Part shown: one piece after another, positions 11,563-21,535 of the stretch
How positions within the stretch are numbered: position 1 is the stretch's first letter
How the letters are laid out: each line of letters starts with the position of its first letter
Origin: Elephas maximus indicus
Lineage: Eukaryota; Chordata; Mammalia; Proboscidea; Elephantidae
Assembly (NCBI RefSeq): GCF_024166365.1
Contig: NC_064819.1
Span: forward strand, 212,375,293-212,439,292
Length of the DNA stretch: 64,000 nt
Reading direction: 5' to 3'
Notes under the pieces: model-generated
What the model saw: the letters and a program-made list of their open reading frames with translations, nothing else
What the model was told of the DNA's origin: nothing
The model's database searches: none
Translations under genes and position numbers: made by a program

Positions 11563-12000
11563 GGAAATACAACATTTTTGTGTGCAAAATAAGCTTTCCA
11601 ATTGCACCCAGGCAATTAGCACATAATGGATACAACATATATGGTAGATGAAACAACATTGGACTATCAGATTAAAGAGATCTTTAGGAGAAATAAGACC
11701 AGGCAGCCAAATTAAGAAAGCAGAGTTTGTGTTTAATGCAGAGGCATTTGGAGGAAAAAGACCTTATTGGAAGAATATAATATCTCAAGGTTATAGAGTC
11801 CTGGGAAGAAGGCAAATGATGGAAAGTATCTGTCTGATAAAACAGCTTCAACTAAATGATCTTTATCAAATGGAACAAACATTAAGACAACATGCCTTAA
11901 TAAAATGGTGCGAAGGAGCTTGTACTTGAAGTCAAGCAGGGCTTTTACATATACTGTAACAAATTAAAGCAGAAGCAGTACAGGTGGAGAAGACAACTTC
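11563..12000. other. Unassigned intergenic sequence
   Basis: A 93-codon open frame at 11,648-11,929 has no recognisable domain and no family resemblance that I can name. I treat it as a chance frame. No repeat is identified with confidence. Confidence 0.4.
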
Positions 12001-13030
12001 CAGAACGGCATCACGAGGAGCTCTGCAGACATTCTCCCCAATGAAACAACTATAACTGGAGAAAATTATTTAAAAAAAAAAAAATTTTTTTTAAGTCTCT
12101 AGAAATTTTCCTAAGTTAGTAGAGCAAATGAAGAAACAATTATAATAGCTACTAAATTTCACTAAAAGTCTGTCACATTTGAGACTTGACACAAGCCCTC
12201 TCTCCCTCACACCTCCATCTTAGTATAACAAAAGCTTCTTTCCAGGTAGATGCAGCCAAGAATACAGGACTCTCTCTCCTCCCATCTCCCAGGCAAGAGC
12301 TATGGGCAAGAGGCAGGCTGTCAGTATTTTTCATTCTCCACAGCTGTATGCTCTATTCCAGCCAAAAGCAGATGAGAGGTTTGGGGCTATCTTTTTCCAC
12401 CCAGCTCTCACTAGTAAGGCAGACCAAGAATACTGGGACCCTGATCACTCTCATCCAAGGTAATCTGTAGTAGGGAGGTTCCATGCTGGAAGAGACAGGA
12501 CAATGACACCAGAGTCCATTGCCCCTGTTCATTGCTCTGATTGTGTAGTATGGGTGTCACTCAGAGAAAAAAATGACCCTGCCTCTAGATCCAGAACAGT
12601 GACACAGAGTTGTTCCCCCCCTCCCCAAACCCAGAAAGGAGGCAAGCTGTAAACAGAGAAAGTCACAAAGTTCTCCCCAAGGAAACTGACTTTATTTGAA
12701 ACAGAGTTTGGGAAAGTTCAAATTGAAAGGCACTCTCAAATACAATGGAGATTATGGTGGCAAGCACTTGAGGAGAGGCTGACAGCTACATGAGAGAAAC
12801 AAGCTAAATCATAAATCGGCTAGAAGTCGACCAGACAGAACCAGAGAAAGAGATAGCTAAGAATATTCCTTCTGAGGTTGGAACAAATTTCAAAGACTAG
12901 CCTTACAGACTACCCTGCAAAGGGGATTGAATTTAATTGGATGACTCTGTGTAGTAATTTGTGTCCCAAGGCACTATTTAAAAAACTGGAACAATCAGCC
13001 ATTAATTAGTGGAGGCTAATAGCTGGATAG
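12001..13030 (+). mobile_element. Probable L1 5' UTR (start of the old L1 locus)
   Basis: This is non-coding sequence with the style of old L1 5' UTRs (ggcatcacgaggagctctgc, 'ccaagaatactgggaccctg'). It leads into ORF1-like text after 13,500 in the same orientation. The assignment rests on context more than on motif matches. Confidence 0.4.
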
Positions 13031-13192
13031 TAAGAGCTAAACTGCTAACCAAAAGGTTGGCAGTTAGAATTCAGCAGCTGCTCCTTGGAAACCCTATGGG
13101 GAAGTTCTGCTCTGTCCTATGGAGTTGCTATGAATCGGAATCAACTTGATGGCAAAGCTTTTTTTTTGTTGTTTGTTTTTTGTTTGTTTGTT
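13031..13192 (+). mobile_element. AfroSINE
   Basis: It carries 'gctgctccttggaaacccta', 'gttctgctctgtcctatgga' and the tail 'gctatgaatcggaatcaact', ending in a T/G-rich run (ttgttgtttgttttttg). The head is eroded. Confidence 0.85.
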
Positions 13193-13995
13193 CAATAACA
13201 GCTAGATGTGATACCCACAGACATAGAAAGCTTAACGGAGAGATCAGGGAATGAGAGAGTCAGAGAGCCCTGCTAAAATCACCGTCATTCAGGATGGCTA
13301 TTCAAATACACAAGGTTATACACTTTGAGGAGAAATACCAATATCTACACATTGTGAGAGAAATAGACTTTATTAAAATAGTCCAATATAGTCACTAAAC
13401 AAATAAACATGCAGACAACAGCAACAAGTTTGGGGGGGTGGGGGTTATTAATATACAGTATTGCTATGTTACCTAAATTGCCCATTTTTAAAAAATTAGT
13501 TATGGGACATGTAAAGACATAGGAAAGAATGGCCTATATATAGGGCAAAAAGCAGACAACTGAAACTGCCTTTGAGAGGATCCAGATGTTGGACTCAGTA
13601 AACAAAAGCTTCAAAGAAGTTGTTATAAATACATTCAAAAGACTAAAAGAAACCTAACTTCAAAACTTAAAGAAAGGTATGGTGGCAACGTTTCACCAAA
13701 TAAAAGATATCAGTAAAGAGATTAATTTTTTTTTTTTTAAAGAAAGAAGAACCAAATGGAAATTGTGCGGTTGAAAAGTACAATAATTGAAATGAAAAAT
13801 TCCATAGAGAGTTAATAGCAGATTTGAACCAGCAGAAGAAAGAAACTGTGAACTTGATTATAAATTGATAGAGAATATGTCATCTGAGGAACAAAGAGGA
13901 AAAATAGAATGAAAAAAAAACGAACATAACCTCAGAGAAAGTGGAACTGTATGAAATGTGTCAACAATGTGTAATGGAAGTACAAGTAAGAGAGC

Positions 13996-14158
13996 TTAAT
14001 CCAAACCCAGTACCGTCGAGTCAATTCCAACTCATAGCGACCCTATAGGACAGAGTAGAACTGCCCCACAGAGTTTCCAAGGAGTGCCTGGCAGATTCGA
14101 ATTGCCAGCCCTTTGGTTAGCAGCTGTAGCACTTAACCACTATGCCACCAGGGTTTCC
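13996..14158 (-). mobile_element. AfroSINE with 11-bp target duplication
   Basis: The minus-strand copy reads from tail 'accgtcgagtcaattccaac' to head 'ccaccagggtttcc'. The flanking duplication agtaagagagc is at 13,985-13,995 and 14,159-14,169. It is inserted in the L1 ORF1 region. Confidence 0.92.
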
Positions 14159-14695
14159 AGTAAGAGAGCAAGGACCATGAAAAAATATTCAAGGAAATAC
14201 TAGCTGAAATTTTCCAAGATATGATGAAAAACAATCTACACATCCAACAGCTCAATGAATTCCAGGTAGAATAAATACAAAAAGACCTATAATCAGACAT
14301 ATCATAGTAAAAATGTTTAAAGACAAAGATTAAAAAAAGAAATTTAAAACAAACAAGAAAAACAACCGGTCATCTAAAAGAAAGCACCAGTAAGATTAAC
14401 AGGGAATTTCTCATCAGAAACAAAGTGCATATTTCTCCAATGAGATAACATATTCAAAGTGCTGAAAGAAACTTGTGCCAACCAAGAATCTTATGTCTGC
14501 CAAAATGATCCTACAAAAATTAAGGCAAAATGAAGAAATCCCCAGATAAACAAATACTGAGAGAATTTGTTGCTAGCAGACCACCTTACAAGAAATACCA
14601 AAGGAAGTCTTCAGGCTAACATGAGTGACCCCAGACAATAATACAAGCATACAAGAAAAAACAAAGATCAAAAGTAAAGCTAATTATGTCATCAT

Positions 14696-14906
14696 AAACC
14701 AAACCCAAACCCACTGCCAATGTGTCAATTTCAACATGTAGAGACCCTATAGGACAGAATAGAGCTGCCCCATAGGGTTTCCAAGACTGTAAATCTTTAC
14801 AGAAGCAGACTGCCATATTTTTTGCCCACAGAATGGCTGGTGGGTTTGAATCACCAACATTTCAGGTAGCAGCTAAGTGCTTTTACCACTGTACCACCAG
14901 GCCTCC
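14696..14906 (-). mobile_element. AfroSINE, long subfamily
   Basis: This minus-strand copy has the extra middle block 'gtaaatctttacagaagcag' / 'actgccatat' that separates the 210-bp subfamily from the 160-bp one. Flanks are tatgtcatcat (14,685-14,695) and tatgtcattat (14,907-14,917), a duplication with one mismatch. Confidence 0.9.
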
Positions 14907-15157
14907 TATGTCATTATAAAAGACATTATAAATGCATATTTCCTCTCCTTTCATCTCTTAACTAAGTTAAAAAGCAATTGTATAAAGCATTATGCAAATA
15001 TTTGTACTGTTTGCCTAAAACATATAGAAATGGAATAATATTTGACAATGACAGCACAAAGTTGTCAGATGGAGGAAGGGCTGTATGGGAGTAAGGAAGT
15101 GATACTAGATAGTAACTCAAATCTACAAGAACAAATGAAGAGGATAAGAAATAAGTA

Positions 15158-15315
15158 TCATATCCATTGCCATCGAGTCGATTCTGACTCATAGCGACCA
15201 TATAGGACAGAGTAAAATTGCCCGATATGGCTTCCAAGGAGTGCCCGGTGAATTCGAACTGCTGACCTTTTGGTTAACAGCCATAGTTCTTAACCACAAT
15301 GGCCACCAGGGTTTC
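15158..15315 (-). mobile_element. AfroSINE
   Basis: The minus-strand copy starts 'cattgccatcgagtcgattc' and ends 'ggccaccagggtttc'. It abuts the left arm of the L1 foldback. Confidence 0.9.
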
Positions 15316-15319
15316 AAAG

Positions 15320-15727
15320 CATTGCTCCTAAATAGCTCTGGTCTTTCTTCCTTGTTTATGTTCTAATATTGTTATACGTATTAAACACAACTACTTTTAC
15401 GTATTAAACGTATTACGTATTAAACTACTTTTACGTATTATACGTATTAAACACAACTACTTTTTTACTTAATTTTATATCTTTTAATGAAGCTCAGAGA
15501 GAAGAGCTAGCATACGTTAATAGAGTTTGTTATTTAACATTCCTATTTATCATTTCTTTATATCATTTCTTTATATGCTTGCTCTTCTCTCTTCTCTGAG
15601 CTTCATTAAAAGATATAAAATTAAGTTAAAAAATGTAGTTGTAGTTGATTTGTAGTACATATTTAATACGTATAACAATATTAGAACATAAACAAGGAAG
15701 AAAGAATACAGCTGTTTAGGAGCATTG
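15320..15727. repeat. Large inverted duplication of L1 sequence
   Basis: The left arm (about 15,320-15,515) is the reverse complement of the right arm (about 15,574-15,727). Examples are 'tcttccttgtttatgttcta' on the left against 'tagaacataaacaaggaaga' on the right, and 'ttttatatcttttaatgaag' against 'cttcattaaaagatataaaa'. The spacer is about 58 bp. The left arm is about 40 bp longer because a 'tacgtattaaac' unit is repeated inside it. The right arm runs on without a break into plus-strand L1 text. Confidence 0.85.
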
Positions 15728-15894
15728 TTTCTATATTTCACTGAAATTAAGTTAGTATAAATCTGAAGTATATGTTGATAAGTTGTATGTGGTAAGCCCT
15801 GGACAACTGCTAAAAAAAAAATGCAAAACATACAGTAAAAAATTTAAAAAATTATTAAAATGTTGCAGTAGAAAATATTCACTCAATGCAAGTA

Positions 15895-16315
15895 GAACAG
15901 AATTTGAATTCATGTAAAAAGACAAGACTTACTGGTTTGAGAGAGACTGGGGGGACCTCTGAAACTATGGGCCCTGCACGCTCTGCTAACCAAGGACTGA
16001 AGTCATTCCCAAAGCCCACTTTTCAGACAAAGATTAGACAGTGCTATATAAAAAAAAAAAAAAAATGTGAGTAAAGTGATTCTCAGTTCAGTCAAATGTA
16101 CGAGACCAGATGGGCAACTCCTGTCCAAAAGCAGGATGGCAAGGCAGGAAGGGACAGGAAATGGACCAATGGACGTGGAGAACCCCAGCTGGAAAGGGGG
16201 AGTGTGCTGTCACATTGTGAGAATTGCAGTCAATGTCACAAAACAACATGTAAAAATCTTTGACTGAGAAATTAACTAGAGCTGCAAACTTTAAACTAAA
16301 GCACAATAAAAAATA
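15895..16315 (+). mobile_element. LINE 3' end (lineage-specific, probably L1), copy C
   Basis: A block running from 'aagacttactggtttgagag' through 'ccaaagcccacttttcagac' to 'aaagcacaataaaa' with an A-rich end. Its first 40 bases align with the last part of copy A at 52,396-52,815. I recognise it as a common repeat of elephant-type genomes. Assignment to L1 3' UTR is inference. Confidence 0.5.
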
Positions 16316-16712
16316 AAAATAGAGCAGTAATGGGGGAATAGGAGGAGAAAATGAATGAGACACATAAAAACAGAAGGAAAACTATAAGGTAAAAGCCCAA
16401 CTGTGTAAATAATAACATAAAATGTGAATGGACTATGCAATCCAATCAAAAGGCAGATTTTCAGACTGGGGGAAAAAAGATTCAACTCTGCAGAAGACAT
16501 GTTTTAGATTCAAAGATACAAATAGGTTGAAAGTAAAAGACGGAAAAAGAATTATTACATAAACAACAACTGTAAGGAAGGCTTAGAATGATTATACTAA
16601 TATCAGACAAGGTAAACCTTAAAACAAAAAAATGTTGCTAGAGATAAAAAGGGGTACATTGTAAAGATAAAAAGATCAATCCACCAGCAAGATTTAATAG
16701 TTATAAAAATAT

Positions 16713-17760
16713 AAGATATTTACCTGTGTTTTATTGACTATGCAAAGGCATTCCACTGTGTGGATCATAAAAAATTATGGATAACATTGTGAAGAATGGA
16801 AATTCCAGAACGCTTAATTGTGTTCATGCACAGCCTGAACATAGACCAAGAGGCAGTTGTTCAAACAGAACAAGGGGATAATGCATGGTTTAAAATCAGG
16901 AAAGGTGTACATCAGGGTTGTATCCTTTCACCATATTTACTCAATTTGTATGCTGAGCAAATAATCTGAGGAGCTGAACTACTTGAAGAAGAACGAGGCA
17001 TCGGGATTGGAGGATAACTCATTAACAACCTGCAAGATGTAGATGACAAAATCTTTCTTGCTGAAAGGACTTACAGCCTTCAGTGTGGATTACACCTCAA
17101 CATGAAGAAAACAGAAATCCTCACAACAGGACCAATAAGCAACATCATAATAAATGGAGAAAAGATTGAAGTTGTCAAGGATTTCATTTTACTTGGGTCC
17201 ACAATTAAAACTCATGAAACCAGCAGTCAAGAAATCAAGTAATGTATTGCATTGGGCAAATCTGCTGCAAAAGACCTCTTTAAAGTGTTAAAAAGCAAAG
17301 ATGTCACTTTGAAGACTAAGGCGTGCCTGACCCAAGCCACAGTATTTTCAATCACCTCATAAGTATGTGAAAGCTGAACAGTGAAAAAGGAAAACCAAAG
17401 AATTGATGCATTTGAATTAGTGCTGGTGAGGAATATTGAATGTACCGTCGACTGCCAAAAGAATGAACAAATCTATCTCTGAAGAAGTACAGCCAGATTA
17501 CTCCTTCAAAGAGAGGATGGTGAGACTTCATCTCATGTACTTTGGACATGTTATCAGGAGAAGGACATCATGCTTTGAAAAGTAGTGGGTGAACAAAAAG
17601 AAAGACCCTCAACAAGATGGATTGACACAGTGGCTACAACAATGAGCTCAAACATAGCAACAATTGTGAGGATGATGGCGGATGAGGCAGTGTTTCATTC
17701 GACTGCACATAGCGTTGTTATGAGTTGGAACCGACTCGAGGGCACCTAATAAAAAGAGCA
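16713..17760 (+). mobile_element. RTE LINE copy R4, 5'-truncated
   Basis: It begins inside the RT domain (tttacctgtgttttattgac) and ends 'gggcacctaataaaaagag'. It lies inside the old L1, whose text stops at 16,712 and resumes at 18,222. The reading frame has several lesions and part of the region around the YADD box is deleted. Confidence 0.9.
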
Positions 17761-17771
17761 ACATACCTATG

Positions 17772-18107
17772 GTTGTAATTCAGTTTTGAATGGGGTTTTC
17801 TCTTTAGCATGTTATTGAGCCCATATCAGTGTAGGTTGTGTCTTAAACCTAATCATCTGAGATATAAAAAGAGCAATTTAGACACAGACACAAGTGAGCA
17901 CAAACTGGGGAAGAGAGAAGCACACGTAAAGATTACCAAGAAACTGGGGAATGCCAGGAGCTATTGAAGCACAGACAAGGATCTTCCCCCAGAGAGCACA
18001 CAGAGAGAGAGCCTTCTCTTTTAGCAGTTGCCCGGACTTCTAGCCTCCTAAACTTGAGAAAATAAATTTCTGTTCTTTGAAGTCACCAATTTGTGGTATT
18101 TCTGTTA
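17772..18107 (+). mobile_element. Solo LTR fossil, ERVL-MaLR-like, 5'-truncated
   Basis: LTR-like text in sense orientation with 'ttgtgtcttaaacctaatca', 'gagatataaaaagagc' (TATA-like), a polyadenylation signal AATAAA at 18,061-18,066 and the ending 'gtggtatttctgttatta'. The minus-strand LTR at 31,379-31,890 has the same layout. It is a non-coding relic, so its age cannot be set without alignment. Confidence 0.5.
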
Positions 18108-18222
18108 TTAAAAAAAAAAACCAGTTCCGTCGAGTCGATTCCGACTTATAGCGACCCTATAGGACAGAGTAGAACTGCCCCATAGAGTTTCCAAGGAGCA
18201 CCCGGCAGAATCAAACTTTCTC
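18108..18222 (-). mobile_element. AfroSINE fragment (tail half)
   Basis: The minus-strand 3' part, 'ttccgtcgagtcgattccga' to 'ccaaggagcacccggcag', is present and the tRNA head is missing. It sits between the LTR relic and the resumed L1. Confidence 0.85.
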
Positions 18223-18944
18223 TTATAGCAGTTAGGAAACTAAGGCATGCACTTAATAACAGAACACCAAAACACATAATGTAAAAACTGACAGAACTGA
18301 AGGGAGAATTAGGCAATTCAGCAATAATAATTGGAGGCTTTAATACCCCACCTTCAATAATGAATAGAATAACTAGGCGGAAAAGCACCAAAGAACCGGA
18401 AGACTTAAACTATAAACCAATCAGACCTAATAGACCTGTATAGAATAATCCACCCAACAACAGCAGAAAACATATAATTTTTAAGTGCATATACAACACT
18501 CTCCAGGATAGACTAGACAATATGTTAGACTATAAAACGAGCCTGAATAAATTTAAATTTATTGAAATCATATACAACATGTTCTCCAACCACAGTGGAA
18601 TAAGATTAGAAATCAAAAACAAAAATAAATTTGGGGAAATCAAATAATGTAGAAATGAACAACATACTCCTAAATAACCAATGTGTCAAAAAAGAAATCA
18701 CAGTATTTTGAGATTATTTATGAAAATAAAGATGCAATGTACCAAAACTTAGGGGATGCAGCTAAATCACTGGCTTAGAAAAGGAGGGAGAGGAGAGGGA
18801 AATTTTTAGCTCTAAGCACCTGTGTTGGAGAAGAAAGATCTCAATACGATATCCTAACATTCTCCTTAAGACAATGAAAAAGAGAAGAGCAAATTAATCC
18901 TAAATCAAGCAGACAGAATGAAGTAATATGGACTAAAGCAGAAA

Positions 18945-18998
18945 TTGAGTCAGGATTGACTCGATGGCAATGGGTTTGGGGTTTTGTGGGGTTTAGAA
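18945..18998 (+). mobile_element. AfroSINE tail fragment
   Basis: The text 'gattgactcgatggcaatgg' followed by 'gtttggggttttgtggggttta' is the SINE 3' end only, inserted in L1 text. Confidence 0.65.
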
Positions 18999-19413
18999 AA
19001 GCAATTGCAAAAATTAATAAAACTAAAACTTGGTTCTTTAAAGAGATAAACAAAACTAACAAAGCTTTAGCTAAACAGATGAAGAAAATCAGTTGAGAAG
19101 ACTCAAATTACTAACATTAGAAACGAAAAAGGAGGCATCACTTTTGTACTTTACAGGACACCATCAAAAAGTGAGAAGATAATCCACAAAACTGGGTTTG
19201 CAAATCATACATCTGATAAGGGAGTTGTCTGATACAGAAGGTAATAATAAAAATACAAATATCCACATTTAAAAAATGGGTTAAGGATGTGAACAGACAC
19301 TTCTCCAAAAAAGATATACAAATGACCAATTAGCAAGTGAAATGTTGTTTAATATCATTAGCCACCTGGAAAATGCAAATCAAAATTGCCATGAGATATC
19401 ACTTCACTTGTAC

Positions 19414-20140
19414 TTTGTTGTTGTTAGGTGCCATCGTGTCAGTTCTGGCTCATAGCAACCTTACGTACAATAGAACAAAACACTGCCCAGTCCTGCACCA
19501 TCCTCGCAATCATTATGCTTCAGCCCATTGTTAAAGCCACTGTGTCATTGAGGGTCTTTCTCTTCTTCAGGGGCTGATTCCTCCTGATAACATGTCCAAA
19601 GTACATGAGATACAGTCTTGCCACCCTTGCTTCTAAGGAGCATTCTGGCTGTATTTCTTCCAAGACAAATTTGTTCATTTTTCTGGCAGCCCATGGTATT
19701 TTCAATATTCTTCACCAACACCATGATTCAAAGACGTCAATTCTTCAGTCTTCCTTATTCATTGTCCAGCTTTCTCATGCATGTGAGGTGATTGAAAATA
19801 CCATGGCTTGGGTCAGGTGCAGCTTAGTCTTCAAGGTGACATCTTTGCTTTTTAACACTTTAAAGAGGTCTTTTGCAGAAGATTTGTTTGATTTCTTGAC
19901 TGCAAATTCCGTGGGTGTTAATTATGGACCCAAGTAAAATGAAATCCTTGACAACTTCAACTTTTCTCCATTTACCATGATGTTGCTTACTGGTTCAGTT
20001 GTGGAGATGTATGTTTTCTTTATGTTGAAGTGTAATCCATACTGAAGGCGGTGGTCTTTGGTCTTCATTAGTAAGTACTTTAAGTCCTCTTTACTTTCAG
20101 GAAGCCCCCACAGTACAACAAACAGATGAGTGGGGGTCAT
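19414..20140 (-). mobile_element. RTE LINE copy R5, internally deleted
   Basis: The 3' portion (from ttgttgttaggtgccatcg) is followed at about 20,100 by a jump to only the 5' tip (complement of cccccacagtacaacaaaca, 20,101-20,140). Over 2 kb of the element is absent although both ends are present, as in R1. The insertion site in L1 shows a shared gtact word on both sides (near 19,410 and 20,142). Confidence 0.8.
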
Positions 20141-20825
20141 AAGTACTAGGATGACTATAATCAAAAAGGTGGACAAAAACAGATGTTGACAAAGAGAAAT
20201 TCAACCCTTACACAATGCTGGTGGAAGTGTAAAATGGTACAGTACCTTTGAACACAGCCTGAAAGTTCCTCAAAAAATTAAACATAGATTTATCATTTTA
20301 TCCAGAAATCTCATTCCTAAGTTTTTACCAAAAAGAAGCAAAAACGCATGTCTACACAAAAATCTGAACACAAATAATTGCAGCATTTTGCATAATAGGC
20401 AAAAGGAGGAAACAACCCAAGTGTCCCTCAACTGATAAGTGGATTAATATGGTATAACCTTACAATAAAACATTATTTGGCATCAAAAAATGAAGTTCTG
20501 ATACATGGTATAATATGGATGAACTTGAAAGCGTTATGTTAAGTAAAACAAGCCAGACATAAAAGGCCACATGCTGTAGAACTCCATTTATGTGAAATGT
20601 ACAGACTACAGAAAGTAGATTACTGGTTGCCTAGGACTGGAGTAGTTAGGGAGACTTGGGAGTGACTGATAATAGGTACCAGGGATTTCTTGTGGGTGTG
20701 ACTAAACATTATAAAATTAATTGTGTGGTAGTTGCAAAACTCTGTGAATTTACCAAAAACCATTTAATTGTATACTTTAAATGGGTGAATGCTATGGTAT
20801 ATGGATTAACCTCAATAAAACTGTT

Positions 20826-20905
20826 ATGAACAAGAAGAGGAAGAAGAGGAGAACGAAAGGAAAAAGAGGGAATAAAGAGGAGGAGGCAAAGAAGCAGCAG
20901 CAGCT
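20826..20905 (+). repeat. Polypurine GAA/GGA-rich low-complexity tract
   Basis: An almost pure purine run (aagaagaggaagaagaggag and following) continues the 3' end of the L1. It likely expanded from the L1 A-rich tail. The 63-codon frame through it is not a gene. Confidence 0.7.
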
Positions 20906-21535
20906 GCCCAGGCTCCTTAGCCTGGCATGTTTACTGCTGAGTCCATTTATAGAAAATCTATGGATCCCCTAAATCATGGAAGTTTCTAAATGGGGATGTA
21001 ATTTACATTAGTCTCCTTTACAGCTTTGGCCACATGGATAGATTGGAATAGGTGCTCCATTATGCAACTTGTGAGGATAGGAAATATATTTTTCCCAGAA
21101 AATCTCCTGGGAAGTCAATGAGTTGCCTTTGGAAACCCATTTCAACTTAATCCTGTGAGATTATAGAAGATCTGTAGCTATTCTATCAAAACAGTTGTAC
21201 CCTGTACAACTGTTTTGAGAGAATAGCTCATGGTCTTTGGTTGGTATCCACGTACACAACAAAATCTTGTATCTGAGAAGAGGTTATTTCTGTTGGGAAA
21301 GGGAAATGAATACAACAGTCATATTTTTTTATTTGTTGAAATAAAAGCCAAACAAAATGTAATTTTTTTTAATAAGAATTTACTTTGGTTATGTAATAAT
21401 GTGATTTCTATTAGTTTTCCAATTACTAATGTTATTTGTAATTTACTAGACTGTCACTTATGTATTATTATCTTAACCTTAGTCATATTAGAGGAAATGC
21501 CTTTGAAATAGTTTTATCCACCCACTAGTTTCGAA
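20906..21535. other. Intergenic sequence containing a palindrome
   Basis: No gene is recognised. The only structure is the inverted repeat at 21,176-21,228, listed separately. The 93-codon frame at 21,230-21,511 has no recognisable features and low-complexity composition. Confidence 0.5.
21176..21228. repeat. Near-perfect 53-bp palindrome
   Basis: The left arm is 21,176-21,200 and the right arm 21,204-21,228. Each is 25 bp, with one mismatch and a 3-base spacer (cct). The inner half reads caaaacagttgtac / gtacaactgttttg. It belongs to no family I know. Confidence 0.9.

Larger units (their letters stand above)
13200..16712 (+). mobile_element. Old L1, ORF1 to early ORF2, carrying several insertions
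   Basis: Plus-strand L1 text can be followed across the insertions. ORF1-like sequence is at 13,560-14,220, the passage 'ccaagaatcttatgtctgcc' then 'gaagaaatccccagataaacaaatactgagagaatt' at about 14,480-14,570, the ORF1/ORF2 interval at 14,900-15,150 and 15,725-15,840, and ORF2 5' text at 16,380-16,712. It is broken up by SINEs (13,996-14,158; 14,696-14,906; 15,158-15,315), a foldback (15,320-15,727) and another LINE end (15,895-16,315). Coding capacity is long lost. Confidence 0.65.
18223..20830 (+). mobile_element. Old L1, ORF2 to 3' end, split by RTE R5
   Basis: The L1 resumes with 'catgcacttaataacagaac' and continues with ORF2 passages: 'ggaggctttaatacccc', 'gggttaaggatgtgaacaga' near 19,280, and 'ttacacaatgctggtggaag' near 20,210. 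The 3' end is around 20,820 (acctcaataaaactgttatg). R5 splits it at 19,414-20,140, with L1 text rejoining across the gap. A short SINE tail lies at 18,945-18,998. Confidence 0.75.

Noticed and set aside
11648-11929. 93-codon open frame in unassigned sequence
   Set aside because: It has no domain, no splice context and no supporting conservation. A frame this long is expected by chance in a window of this size.
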